From Aequitasia blattaphilus (GTDB lineage: Bacteria > Bacillota > Clostridia > Lachnospirales > Lachnospiraceae), in contig NZ_JAMXOD010000010.1 of NCBI RefSeq assembly GCF_024721305.1, forward strand, positions 54,522-118,521: DNA of 64,000 nt. Reading direction: 5' to 3'. The translations under genes were made by a program, and so were the position numbers. This document shows, piece by piece, positions 9,624 through 17,499 of this stretch (its first letter is position 1; each line of letters begins with the position of its first letter). Under the pieces are notes generated by a model. It saw nothing but the letters and a program-made list of their open reading frames with translations, was not told the origin of the DNA and ran no database searches.

Positions 9624-10268
9624 CTATTTTGCAGCATCTAAATAATTGTATAAGGTAAATTTTGATATATCAAAATATGTGGATACCTTATCACCGGATT
9701 TTGTGATAAGGAATGCACCGGCTTCATTTAAAAAGCGAATTGCAGCTACCTTATCGTCTTTTGTCATTAGTGCAACAGGTTTTCCAATTAACTCAACAGA
9801 TTGCTCGATTAAATCATCTAAAATATCATTGACATTATTTGTAATTCTTTTAGGTGACTTATCTTTTGCATCTGCGGGAGTGCTAATCAGTGATTGTAAA
9901 GCACTGTCAAGGCCGAGAAGTCCTGTGATATCGTAATTCATTGAGAATATGTACTGTATCTGACTCTTTTCATCACGAATATACATTGTACTGGATTTGA
10001 GAATTCTTCCATCATTGGTTTTGGTTAAGTAAGAAAGTTCATCTTTTAATGAATCGGGATTTTTTTTCAAAGCCTCTATTACAACAGCAGACGCTCCATC
10101 TCCCAGTTTACGATTGCTTACATGTCCGTTGACAATGTAGGCAATAGAATTATCTAAGTTTTTTCTTGTTAAATCATGGATGACTATTTCACAATTATTT
10201 CCAAATTGTGTAGACAAACCATCGGCCAATTGGATTAGTAAATCCAGAGTTTTCTTAGTGGTAATCAT
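9624..10268 (-). CDS. YheO-like PAS/HTH transcriptional regulator
   Basis: About 214 residues. The N-terminal two-thirds resembles the YheO PAS-like domain (LADGLSTQFGNNCEIVIHDL and a following GHVSNRKLGDGAS), and the C-terminal part ends in a predicted helix-turn-helix region (VAAIRFLNEAGAFLITKSGDKVSTYFDIS read in segments). The family acts as cytoplasmic DNA-binding regulators of catabolic genes. ATG 10268 is chosen because AAAGGA lies upstream; a farther upstream start at 10316 has no clear site. It is divergent from xdhABC across a 349-bp gap, so it is a good candidate regulator of that operon and of the neighbouring membrane-protein gene. Confidence 0.8.
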   Translation of the reverse strand: MITTKKTLDLLIQLADGLSTQFGNNCEIVIHDLTRKNLDNSIAYIVNGHVSNRKLGDGASAVVIEALKKNPDSLKDELSYLTKTNDGRILKSSTMYIRDEKSQIQYIFSMNYDITGLLGLDSALQSLISTPADAKDKSPKRITNNVNDILDDLIEQSVELIGKPVALMTKDDKVAAIRFLNEAGAFLITKSGDKVSTYFDISKFTLYNYLDAAK

Positions 10269-10617
10269 AAATATTAATATCCTTTCGCGAAAATGTTCAA
10301 TATCCATTTCAATCATAACACATAGGAGATTTATTTCAATAGAAAATCTAAAAAAAAATTAGATGAAATAAAAAAAATTAAGAAATAAGTTACAAAACCC
10401 TTGCTTTTGAAAGAAAAAGAGTTTAATATGTACTGAAAGTGGTAATTATAGCTATAAAAACAGTTTAAAGAAGCGGAAAAAAGTGCACAATACCTACAAA
10501 AACCAGTGAACATGGAAGGGTTACTGGTAAAAGCGACTATAATGGAATCGAAAACTACAGCTGGTATGATTCTTAGATTTGGAGAACTTGGGGAAAGAAA
10601 AACAAGGAGGTTTTACT
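10269..10617 (+). promoter_or_regulatory. Intergenic control region with candidate xdhABC promoter
   Basis: This 349-bp AT-rich gap separates the regulator from xdhA. A candidate promoter is TTGCTT (10401-10406), a 17-nt spacer, and TAATAT (10424-10429). Downstream, ACCAGT (10502-10507) and ACTGGT (10523-10528) form an inverted pair that could be a regulator site in the leader. A strong AAGGAGG (10604) precedes xdhA. No known riboswitch was recognised. Confidence 0.5.
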
Positions 10618-12915
10618 ATGAGTATTGGGAAAAACATTACGAGAGTGGATGCTGAGTTAAAGGTCACAGGTGAAGCAAAGTATACAGCGGATTTAGTGCC
10701 AGGGAATGCTCTGGTTGGGAAGGTGGTACGAAGTACAATTGCAAATGGTGTGGTTAAAAGTTTTAACCTTGAAGCTGCACTTCAGGTTCCCGGAGTAATA
10801 AAGATTGTTACGTGCTTTGAAGTACCTGATTGCCAATATCCAACAGCAGGACATCCCTGGTCAGTAGAGGCATCACATCAGGATATTGCAGACCGGAAAT
10901 TGCTTAACACCAGGGTTCGAACATATGGAGATGATATTGCGGCAATTATTGCAGAGAACGATGTGGCAGCAGAGCGTGGGGCAAGAGAAATACAGGTAGA
11001 GTATGAGATATATGAACCGATACTGAGCACGAAAGAGGCTATGACACCGGGGGTGGTGGATATTCATAAAGAATTCCCGGGAAATGTTATAAAGAACACG
11101 GAATTTAGGGTTGGAGAGCGGAGCTATGAAGAGATAAAGGAGGCGGAGGAAGATGCCGTTGAGGTGGAAGCAACATATAGAACCCAGGCAGTACAGCACT
11201 GCCATATTGAAACACCTATATCCTATGCTTATATGGAAAATGACAGAATCGTAATCGTTAGCTCGACTCAAATTCCTCATATTGTCAGGAGAGTTGTTGG
11301 ACAGGCGCTTGATATCCCTTGGGGAAAGATACGTGTAATTAAGCCATATATTGGAGGAGGATTTGGAAACAAGCAGGATGTACTATACGAACCTTTAAAT
11401 GCCTATCTTACTACATTGGTTGGTGGAAGGCCAGTGAAAATGGAGATTTCTCGTGAAGAGACTTTGGCGTGTACCAGAACGCGTCATGCTATAGAGATGC
11501 AGACAAAGGCATTGGTTAGAAAAGACGGAAGACTTATCGCGAGACAATTTGCGGCATATTCGAATCAGGGAGCTTACGCATCTCATGCACATGCTATCGT
11601 GGCAAACTCTGCGAACGAATTCAAACAGATATACAATGATGCGGAAGGAATGCAGGCTCAGTGTTTTACGGTATATACAAATATGCCTACCGGCGGCGCA
11701 ATGCGGGGATATGGGATACCTCAGGGAGCATTTGCCTCGGAATGCCAGGCGGATGATATAGCGTATAAGCTGCAGATGGATCCTTTAGAGTATCGGTTGA
11801 TGAACTGTGTGAAAGAAGGATATGAGGATCCACATACACACATTAAGTTTCGTACAAATGGTATACGAGCATGTATTGATAAAGGCCGAAGAGAGTTTGG
11901 ATGGGATGAGAAGAGGGAAAAATATAAAAAGCAGACAGGTACAGTAAGAAGAGGCGTTGGAATGGCAATATTCTGCTACAAGACAGGAGTTTATCCAATA
12001 TCGCTGGAGACGGCATCATGCCGTATGGTTCTAAATCAGGACGGATCGTTACAGATGCAGATGGGAGCAACTGAAATAGGACAGGGCGCAGATACGGCAT
12101 TTACCCAGATGGCATCGGAAACAACGGGGATTACAGAAGATAAAATTCACATTGTTACGGCACAGGATACAGATATCACTCCCTTTGATACTGGTGCGTA
12201 TGCGTCAAGGCAGTCCTATGTATCAGGGAAGGCAGTTAAAAAGACAGGGGAATTGCTTGTTAAGAAGATACTTAAGTATGCTGCAGCTATGGTAGGTATG
12301 GAAAGGGAACAACTCAGATTAGTAAACAATGAAATTGTTGATAAAAATTCCAAGGAGCTTGTGCTGCCATTAGAAACAGTTGCGACAACTGCTTTTTATA
12401 GCCTAGAGCATTCGAAACATATTACTGCTGAGGCAACCAGTCAATGCAGGGACAATACATTTGCAAGTGGCGTCTGTTTTGCAGAGGTGGAGGTGGATAT
12501 TGGGGTAGGGAAAATAGAGATTTTAAATATTTTAAATGTTCATGACAGCGGCACCTTGATTAACCCTAAGCTAGCGGAAGCCCAGGTTCATGGAGGAATG
12601 AGCATGGGGCTTGGATATGCGTTAGGGGAGGAGCTTCTATTCAATCAGGAAACTGGAAAGCCATTAAATGATAACTTGCTGGATTATAAACTGCCAACTT
12701 CCATGGATACGCCAGACTTACAGGTGGGATTTATTGAACTGTCTGATGAAACGGGACCTTATGGAAATAAGGCTCTTGGAGAACCGCCAGCGATTCCTGT
12801 TGCCCCGGCGATTCGGAATGCAGTGTTGCATGCAACTGATGTTGCTATTGATTCTCTTCCGTTAGCTCCACAGAAACTTATATGTGAATTTAGGAAACAT
12901 GGACTAATACAGTAG
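10618..12915 (+). CDS. xdhA: Xanthine dehydrogenase-family molybdopterin-binding subunit
   Basis: A 765-residue large subunit without the 2Fe-2S fusion seen in the enzyme at 3387. Family motifs are visible: GEAKYTADLVPGNAL at the start of the aldehyde oxidase/xanthine dehydrogenase a/b hammerhead domain, YIGGGFGNKQDVLYEP and GGAMRGYGIPQGAF around the molybdopterin site, and LGEPPAIPVAPAI near the C-terminus. It should form a cytoplasmic heterotrimer with XdhB and XdhC encoded immediately downstream. ATG 10618 follows AAGGAGG. Substrate (xanthine, hypoxanthine or another N-heterocycle) cannot be assigned from sequence. Confidence 0.88.
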   Translation: MSIGKNITRVDAELKVTGEAKYTADLVPGNALVGKVVRSTIANGVVKSFNLEAALQVPGVIKIVTCFEVPDCQYPTAGHPWSVEASHQDIADRKLLNTRVRTYGDDIAAIIAENDVAAERGAREIQVEYEIYEPILSTKEAMTPGVVDIHKEFPGNVIKNTEFRVGERSYEEIKEAEEDAVEVEATYRTQAVQHCHIETPISYAYMENDRIVIVSSTQIPHIVRRVVGQALDIPWGKIRVIKPYIGGGFGNKQDVLYEPLNAYLTTLVGGRPVKMEISREETLACTRTRHAIEMQTKALVRKDGRLIARQFAAYSNQGAYASHAHAIVANSANEFKQIYNDAEGMQAQCFTVYTNMPTGGAMRGYGIPQGAFASECQADDIAYKLQMDPLEYRLMNCVKEGYEDPHTHIKFRTNGIRACIDKGRREFGWDEKREKYKKQTGTVRRGVGMAIFCYKTGVYPISLETASCRMVLNQDGSLQMQMGATEIGQGADTAFTQMASETTGITEDKIHIVTAQDTDITPFDTGAYASRQSYVSGKAVKKTGELLVKKILKYAAAMVGMEREQLRLVNNEIVDKNSKELVLPLETVATTAFYSLEHSKHITAEATSQCRDNTFASGVCFAEVEVDIGVGKIEILNILNVHDSGTLINPKLAEAQVHGGMSMGLGYALGEELLFNQETGKPLNDNLLDYKLPTSMDTPDLQVGFIELSDETGPYGNKALGEPPAIPVAPAIRNAVLHATDVAIDSLPLAPQKLICEFRKHGLIQ

Positions 12916-12930
12916 TAGGAGGATAATATT

Positions 12931-13818
12931 ATGTATGATTTTGAAAGTTTTTATAAAGTGGAGACAGTAGATGAAGCAATTGAAGCTTTGGAAAAGCAGG
13001 ATGAAGCAATTGTCATTTCGGGTGGAAGCGATGTACTTGTAAAAATCAGAGAAGGTAAGCTTGCAGGCTGCTCATTAATCAGCATTCATAATATACCAGA
13101 GCTAAAAGGAATTCGTCTTCTGGAAGATGGAACTATTTCAATAGGGGCTGCCCAGACATTTTATGAGGTAACAAACAATGAGCTGGTAAGGAGATACATC
13201 CCAATTCTAGGAAATGCAGTTGATCAGGCAGGAGGTCCTCAGCTTCGTAAAGTGGGGACGATTGGAGGAAATATTTGTAATGGAGCGACAAGCGCAGACA
13301 GTGCTTCCACACTGTTTATTTTAAATGCACAGTTAGTATTAAAAAGTAAAAAAGGTGTGCACACAATACCCATAAATGAATTCTATTTAGGACCAGGAAA
13401 AACGATAAGGGAACATAATGAGTTATTAACTGAAATAAGAATCCCTCGAAAAGATTATGAGCAGTTTTACGGACACTATATAAAATATGGAAAGCGTAAA
13501 GCAATGGAAATTGCTACGTTGGGATGTGCCTGTGGAGTCCGTCTGAGCCCAGATAAAAGAAAGGTGGAAGAGGTTCGCCTGTCTTATGGAGTGGCAGCAC
13601 CTACACCTATTCGTTGTGGTAGTATTGAGGCCTGGGCGTGTGGAAAGGAATTAAAGAAAGATTTTGTAGAGTTGTTCGGAAAGAAGGCCTTGGAGGAGGT
13701 TAATCCGCGTTCAAGCTGGCGGGCTTCTAAAGAGTTTAGGCTTCAATTGGTGGAGGAATTAGCGAAGCGAGCGCTTATACAGGCAGTTACTTATGCAGGA
13801 GGTGAAATAGATGCTTAA
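12931..13818 (+). CDS. xdhB: Xanthine dehydrogenase-family FAD-binding subunit
   Basis: A 295-residue medium subunit of the molybdopterin dehydrogenase FAD-binding type. VISGGSDVLVKIREG (near residue 30) and TIGGNICNGATSADSA (near 110) are the FAD-contacting loops characteristic of this family; the C-terminal CO-dehydrogenase-flavoprotein-like domain follows. It transfers electrons from the iron-sulfur subunit to NAD or another acceptor. The gene begins 15 nt after xdhA and overlaps xdhC by 8 nt. Confidence 0.9.
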   Translation: MYDFESFYKVETVDEAIEALEKQDEAIVISGGSDVLVKIREGKLAGCSLISIHNIPELKGIRLLEDGTISIGAAQTFYEVTNNELVRRYIPILGNAVDQAGGPQLRKVGTIGGNICNGATSADSASTLFILNAQLVLKSKKGVHTIPINEFYLGPGKTIREHNELLTEIRIPRKDYEQFYGHYIKYGKRKAMEIATLGCACGVRLSPDKRKVEEVRLSYGVAAPTPIRCGSIEAWACGKELKKDFVELFGKKALEEVNPRSSWRASKEFRLQLVEELAKRALIQAVTYAGGEIDA

Positions 13819-14287
13819 AGTCATCAATATTAAGGTAAATGGAATAGACAGGGAGGTCGCGGTACAGGAACAAGAGTCTTTACTTGAAACATTGCGGAAC
13901 AGACTGGGGCTTACGAGTGTAAAGAAAGGCTGTGAGGTGGGAGAATGTGGAGCCTGTACAGTATTGCTCAATGGTAAGGCAATTGACAGCTGTATCTATC
14001 TTTCGTTATGGGCTGATGGGCAGAGCGTGGTGACAGTTGAAGGATTAAAGTCTGAAAATGGAGAGTTGAATTATATACAGAAGGCATTTATAAAAGAGGC
14101 GGCAGTTCAATGTGGATTCTGCACCCCGGGGTTGATACTTACAGCTGTTGAGATTATTGGAGACGATAGAATTTATAGCAGAGAAGAACTTCGAAAGTTG
14201 ATTTCAGGACATTTGTGCCGTTGCACGGGGTATGAGAACATATTAAATGCAATTGAAAAAGCCAAGGGAAGTAAAATAAATGGTTAG
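13811..14287 (+). CDS. xdhC: Xanthine dehydrogenase-family 2Fe-2S subunit
   Basis: A 158-residue small subunit with both cluster motifs: CEVGECGACTVLLNG for the plant-type ferredoxin cluster and QCGFCTPG plus CRCTGYENI for the helical second cluster. Length is normal for the family. It starts inside the end of xdhB with AGGAGGTGA upstream, indicating coupled translation. Its stop overlaps the convergent mocA-like gene by 4 nt. Confidence 0.92.
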   Translation: MLKVINIKVNGIDREVAVQEQESLLETLRNRLGLTSVKKGCEVGECGACTVLLNGKAIDSCIYLSLWADGQSVVTVEGLKSENGELNYIQKAFIKEAAVQCGFCTPGLILTAVEIIGDDRIYSREELRKLISGHLCRCTGYENILNAIEKAKGSKING

Positions 14288-14877
14288 TAGTCTTCTGTTT
14301 TTTTTGCTTTTGACAGAAGTGTAAAATAATCCTCTGATGTGTCAATATCCAGGAAAGGAAGAGAATCCGTGAAAGAAACTCTTTGAATCAGCTGAGGATT
14401 TTTTGCGATTACAGAGCGTCCACCAGTGTCGCCTGTAATTTCAAGCAGTGATTCACGAAGAGAAGAGGGAAAGATGACAGGGTTTTGATTTTGCCCGTCA
14501 AGTGTTGGAATAATGATAGAACCTGGCTTTTGACGATGAACTTCTAACAAGCGTTTGATGACAGAAGAGCTCAAAAGAGGTTGATCTCCAACGAAGAACA
14601 TAAAGGCAGAGGAAGGATCACTCTGTAAAACTCCGAGACGAATAGAGGAGCTTTGTCCGGTTTGAGCCATAGGATTTAAAAGGGTCTGGAATCCGTATTG
14701 AGAAGCTAAGCACGAGTATTGCTCTTGGCGGGTGACTAGAAGCTTTTTGGAAAAAGAAACGTTGCTGATTGCGCGCATGGTATGTTCCAGTACCGGGATT
14801 CCATTAAAATCCAATGAGAGCTTATCTCGTTTTAAACGTTGGCTGTATCCAGATGCCAATAATATTGCTGTAATCAT
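14284..14877 (-). CDS. mocA: MocA/YgfJ-like molybdenum cofactor nucleotidyltransferase
   Basis: A 197-residue nucleotidyltransferase of the MobA/MocA fold: the start AILLASGYSQRLKRDKL matches the LxAxGxSxRMGxxK nucleotide-binding loop, and FFVGDQPLL is the metal-binding GDxP motif. In clusters with xanthine dehydrogenase-type enzymes this family attaches cytidine to molybdopterin or acts as the YgfJ accessory protein. It is encoded on the opposite strand to xdhABC with a 4-nt tail-to-tail overlap, so it needs its own promoter in the 14878-15112 gap. Confidence 0.82.
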   Translation of the reverse strand: MITAILLASGYSQRLKRDKLSLDFNGIPVLEHTMRAISNVSFSKKLLVTRQEQYSCLASQYGFQTLLNPMAQTGQSSSIRLGVLQSDPSSAFMFFVGDQPLLSSSVIKRLLEVHRQKPGSIIIPTLDGQNQNPVIFPSSLRESLLEITGDTGGRSVIAKNPQLIQRVSFTDSLPFLDIDTSEDYFTLLSKAKKTEDY

Positions 14878-15044
14878 AGTGAGCTTCCTCCCCTTCCTTT
14901 TTTGTTAATAATAGGCATAGAGGATTAAAAAGTCAACATTCACAACAAAAAAAGAGCATTTTACTACAAAAATATTGTGAAAATAAAATAGAAGTGGCAT
15001 AATCAGTTTGTTGAAAGATTATTTATTAAATTTTCATTTGGCTA

Positions 15045-15075
15045 TTGAAAAAACTTATTTTCGTTGTACTATATA
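15045..15075 (+). promoter_or_regulatory. Candidate recombinase promoter
   Basis: In the 235-bp gap between the divergent mocA-like and recombinase genes, TTGAAA (15045-15050) is followed at 18-19 nt by CTATAT/TATATA (15069-15075). AAAAGGAG precedes the recombinase ATG. The remainder of the gap is AT-rich and shows nothing else I can name. Confidence 0.5.
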
Positions 15076-15112
15076 AAGGCTAACTAAAATTGTACAAAAG
15101 GAGTAAACGAAA

Positions 15113-15985
15113 ATGAGTAAGTATCTAGATGAAGAAGAAGGTGAGCTTGCTAGGTTTCGGGAGTATCTGAAAACAGAAGAGAAAAGTAGGACTACTGTTG
15201 AGAAGTATGAAAGAGATGCAAGGAAGTTTCTTGTCTTTGTAAGAAGCAATACGGGAACAAGCGATAAGATATCAAAAACACTGGTTTTGGATTATAAGGA
15301 AGCACTGATGAAGGAGTATAGGACCAGTAGTGTGAATTCCATGCTGGCAGCGGTAAATAATTATCTAATCTTTTCTGAAAGAGCAGACTGCAAGGTGAAG
15401 CAGGTGAAAATTCAACGCCAGCCGTTTCTTGAAGAGGATAAGTGCCTGACAGTTGAAGACGTGGAGAAGCTTTTAAAGGTAGCAAAGAGCAAGGGAAAGC
15501 AAAGACTGGCAATGATTATTGAAACTCTTTATGGTACGGGGATTCGGGTGAGTGAGCTGGCATTTATTACGCTGGAGCATTTACGCTCAGGAGCAATTAA
15601 CGTCCACAACAAAGGGAAGACAAGGCTTATTGCCATCACAAAGAAGCTTCGCAAAAAGTTATTGCATTATGCAAAGGTAAACCAAATACAAAGCGGACCA
15701 CTATTTGTAACCCGTTCAGGGAAGTGCATGAACCGCAGTAATCTATGGCGTGAAATACAAAAAATATGTGAAGAGGCAGGGGTAGCCTCAAAAAAGGGAT
15801 TTCCACATAATTTCAGACGCCTGTTTGCAAGATGTTTTTATGCGGTTGATAAAGACTTGGTCAATCTAGCAGATATATTGGGGCATAGCAGTATTGAAAC
15901 AACTAGGATATACACCGCGACAACTTACAAAAATTTCGTAGAGAAATTAGAAAGTATGGACGATGTCTTAAGAAAAACAACATAA
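15113..15985 (+). CDS. Tyrosine recombinase, probable DNA invertase of the adjacent switch
   Basis: A 290-residue XerC/D-like recombinase with an N-terminal SAM-like core-binding domain (residues ~10-95) and a C-terminal catalytic domain. The catalytic set is visible: R145 in GTGIRVSEL, a beta-hairpin lysine near 168-170 (NKGKTR), H232 and R235 in HNFRR, H258 in LGHSS, and Y267 in TRIYT. The last codons and stop lie inside the left 24-bp inverted repeat of the segment that follows. There is no excisionase, relaxase or phage gene nearby, so a local invertase fits better than a mobile-element integrase. Because the repeat sequence is unchanged by inversion, the stop codon survives either orientation. 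Confidence 0.88.
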   Translation: MSKYLDEEEGELARFREYLKTEEKSRTTVEKYERDARKFLVFVRSNTGTSDKISKTLVLDYKEALMKEYRTSSVNSMLAAVNNYLIFSERADCKVKQVKIQRQPFLEEDKCLTVEDVEKLLKVAKSKGKQRLAMIIETLYGTGIRVSELAFITLEHLRSGAINVHNKGKTRLIAITKKLRKKLLHYAKVNQIQSGPLFVTRSGKCMNRSNLWREIQKICEEAGVASKKGFPHNFRRLFARCFYAVDKDLVNLADILGHSSIETTRIYTATTYKNFVEKLESMDDVLRKTT

Positions 15986-16000
15986 TTTCCATTATGTTGT
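15977..16000 (+). repeat. Left inverted repeat (IR-L), probable recombination site
   Basis: A 24-bp site made of arms ACAACATAAT and ATTATGTTGT around the asymmetric centre TTCC. Flanking A and T runs extend the local dyad to 13-bp arms. It is the exact reverse complement of the site at 16224-16247. Palindromic arms with a short asymmetric core are what tyrosine recombinases use, and the asymmetry sets inversion polarity. Confidence 0.9.
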
Positions 16001-16044
16001 TTTAGATATTATTTCAAGCTTGAAATTCAACAAATATTTTAATA

Positions 16045-16073
16045 ATTATAGCAAATTGACTGACAATTGTCTA
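16045..16073 (-). promoter_or_regulatory. Near-consensus sigma-A promoter inside invertible segment
   Basis: On the minus strand: TAGACA (16073-16068), exactly 17 nt, then TATAAT (16050-16045), with an extended -10 TG one base upstream (TGCTATAAT). The -35 differs from TTGACA at one position. A perfect 10-bp dyad GACAATTGTC (16062-16071) overlaps the -35 and could be an operator. In the current orientation it directs transcription antisense to the recombinase gene. Confidence 0.82.
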
Positions 16074-16115
16074 GAAAAAATCATTTTAATATTGGGGAAA
16101 TTATATTTGGGTAGC

Positions 16116-16185
16116 AAAAAATAGAGTCTTTGGTATGTGAAGAGGAGAAATATCGTTTCTCCTTATTTGTGTGTCCAAAGACTCT
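16116..16185 (-). terminator. Minus-strand intrinsic terminator inside invertible segment
   Basis: Outer 11-bp stem AGAGTCTTTGG (16123-16133) with CCAAAGACTCT (16175-16185), inner 8-bp stem AGGAGAAA (16143-16150) with TTTCTCCT (16156-16163). On the minus strand the stem is followed by a six-U run (A run at 16116-16121). There is no U run on the plus-strand side. After inversion this would stop recombinase read-through just before the operon promoter. Confidence 0.78.
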
Positions 16186-16213
16186 CCCTTTCTGATGAGC
16201 TACCAATTTTTTT

Positions 16214-16264
16214 AAAAGCAGTTACAACATAATGGAAATTATGTTGTAATTGCTTTTTTTGTGT
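16214..16264 (+). terminator. Plus-strand terminator built from the right repeat in this orientation
   Basis: The right repeat is extended by flanking bases on both sides into a 20-bp stem (16214-16233 with 16238-16257, one G-U pair, loop GGAA), followed by more T residues (GCTTTTTTTG). Half of the lower stem comes from inside the invertible segment. Inversion would replace those bases with non-pairing ones, leaving only about 10 AT-rich base pairs set back from the U run. Confidence 0.75.
16224..16247 (-). repeat. Right inverted repeat (IR-R), probable recombination site
   Basis: Exact reverse complement of the 24-bp IR-L, with centre GGAA instead of TTCC. It sits 37 bp upstream of the first gene of the surface operon and overlaps the plus-strand terminator described for 16214-16264. 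Confidence 0.9.
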
Positions 16265-16284
16265 AGGAAAGGAAGAGGATGTAG

Positions 16285-17472
16285 ATGAAGAAGAGAGTGA
16301 AAAGTATTGGGTTTGCCTTGGTTTTGTTGGTCATGATTTTCCAACCAGGAGGAACTTTAGGAGAGCCTGAAGGTACAGAAGAAGAGGTGGAAATCATACA
16401 AGAGGAAGCTCTCGAGGAGGAAATCAAGGAAGAAGAGGAAGCTGAAATAGTGGAGGCAGAACAGGAAGAAGAACAGGAAGAAGAACAGGAGCCACAGGAA
16501 TCCCAGGAAGATTTAACTGGAAGTACCATATGGCCAGGGACAAATGTACAGCAGAAGGATTTGAAAGACCGATATCATTTAACCTTTTCAGAAGATTTTT
16601 CCGAGGTAATGAAAGCAATAGAATCAGACTATAGAAAAGAGTACAAGCTGCCAGAAGAAGGAGATATTGTCCTCAAAGCAACGAATTGGCAAGATATTAT
16701 TGCGGTGTATCTGCTGAAGAAACAACAAAAAGGAGAGACAGAGCTGTTCCTTTCAGGGGATGATCAGGAAGATTTAAAGAGGGTCTATCGGGAAATGAAC
16801 CGAGTTGTTGCTTTGGAGCCAGCACGCATTTTGTATCTTAGTGTAAAAGAGGAAGCGGTTCGTTTTCAGTCTGTAAGTGTGGAAGCGCTGATTCGTCAAG
16901 ATCAAAGTCTGGAACAGCCAGTATACAAAGAAAGTGAACAAGAGTTTTTGCGAGCCTATAGTAGTGAAGAATGCAGACTTCTGTGTGCGGCCGAGACTGG
17001 AATAGAAGAATTTTTAAATCAATCGGAAGAAGAGATTGATGGCAAACGCCAGGCAGTAAGAAAAAATGCATTTCAAGCCATCGGAAAGGTTTCTTATATC
17101 TGGGGAGGAAAGTCCGATGCAATTGGACTGGACTCAAGGTGGAAAGATAAAAATGCATTTGGATTAGACTGTAGTGGCTTTGTCTCTTGGGCATTTTTAA
17201 ATGGAGTTCATGAAAATATAGGCGGGGGAACCACAGGACAGTGGATGGCATCCGTACCCGTTACACAAGAAGAAGCAAGACCGGGAGATTTGGTTTTCCT
17301 AGGACCACCGACAGAATCAGACGAGATTCCTCACGTAGGAATTGTAGCGGGGAAAGACAGATTAGGTGGACTCATTGCAATTCACTGCAATGCATCCGAC
17401 AAGGGGGTAACGGTAGAGGCAGCGTATCCAGCTGGATTTCGATATGTTCGCCGTCCTATCATATTTCAATAA
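16285..17472 (+). CDS. Exported NlpC/P60 cell-wall peptidase, first gene of surface operon
   Basis: A 395-residue protein with a signal peptide (residues ~1-26), then a very acidic Glu-rich stretch (~27-75), a middle region of no recognised family, and a C-terminal NlpC/P60 domain. The catalytic cysteine is C296 in FGLDCSGFVSWAF and the histidine is H350 in IPHVGIVAG; a further histidine in AIHCNAS completes a plausible triad. Such enzymes cleave peptidoglycan stem peptides. Here it may open the wall for assembly of the surface fibre encoded downstream. GGAAGAGG precedes the ATG. Expression should depend on the invertible segment 37 bp upstream. Confidence 0.85.
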   Translation: MKKRVKSIGFALVLLVMIFQPGGTLGEPEGTEEEVEIIQEEALEEEIKEEEEAEIVEAEQEEEQEEEQEPQESQEDLTGSTIWPGTNVQQKDLKDRYHLTFSEDFSEVMKAIESDYRKEYKLPEEGDIVLKATNWQDIIAVYLLKKQQKGETELFLSGDDQEDLKRVYREMNRVVALEPARILYLSVKEEAVRFQSVSVEALIRQDQSLEQPVYKESEQEFLRAYSSEECRLLCAAETGIEEFLNQSEEEIDGKRQAVRKNAFQAIGKVSYIWGGKSDAIGLDSRWKDKNAFGLDCSGFVSWAFLNGVHENIGGGTTGQWMASVPVTQEEARPGDLVFLGPPTESDEIPHVGIVAGKDRLGGLIAIHCNASDKGVTVEAAYPAGFRYVRRPIIFQ

Positions 17473-17499
17473 ATCAAAAGAAAAAGGAGAGTCGTATCA

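Larger units (their letters stand above)
15977..16247. other. Putative invertible promoter segment (phase switch), OFF as drawn
   Basis: Exact 24-bp inverted repeats at 15977-16000 and 16224-16247 bound a 223-bp segment next to a tyrosine recombinase. The segment contains a minus-strand promoter (16045-16073) and a minus-strand terminator (16116-16185). As drawn, the promoter fires back towards the recombinase. After inversion it would fire into the surface operon starting at 16285, with the terminator placed upstream to insulate it from recombinase transcripts. Only 37 bp separate the right repeat from the first operon gene and I see no other promoter there. The repeats and promoter are seen directly; inversion is inferred. 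Confidence 0.85.

Noticed and set aside
10269-10617. Purine riboswitch upstream of xdhA
   Set aside because: No purine-aptamer core or matching stem pattern was found; only promoter-like and short inverted elements.
15977-16247. The two palindromes are merely terminators
   Set aside because: The centres TTCC and GGAA make the copies exact reverse complements over 24 bp, which terminators do not need, and they enclose a promoter beside a recombinase. They may also terminate, as noted.
15113-16284. Tyrosine recombinase as integrase of a prophage or conjugative element
   Set aside because: No excisionase, relaxase, phage or tRNA attachment site is present. The inverted, not direct, repeats next to it fit a local DNA inversion system.
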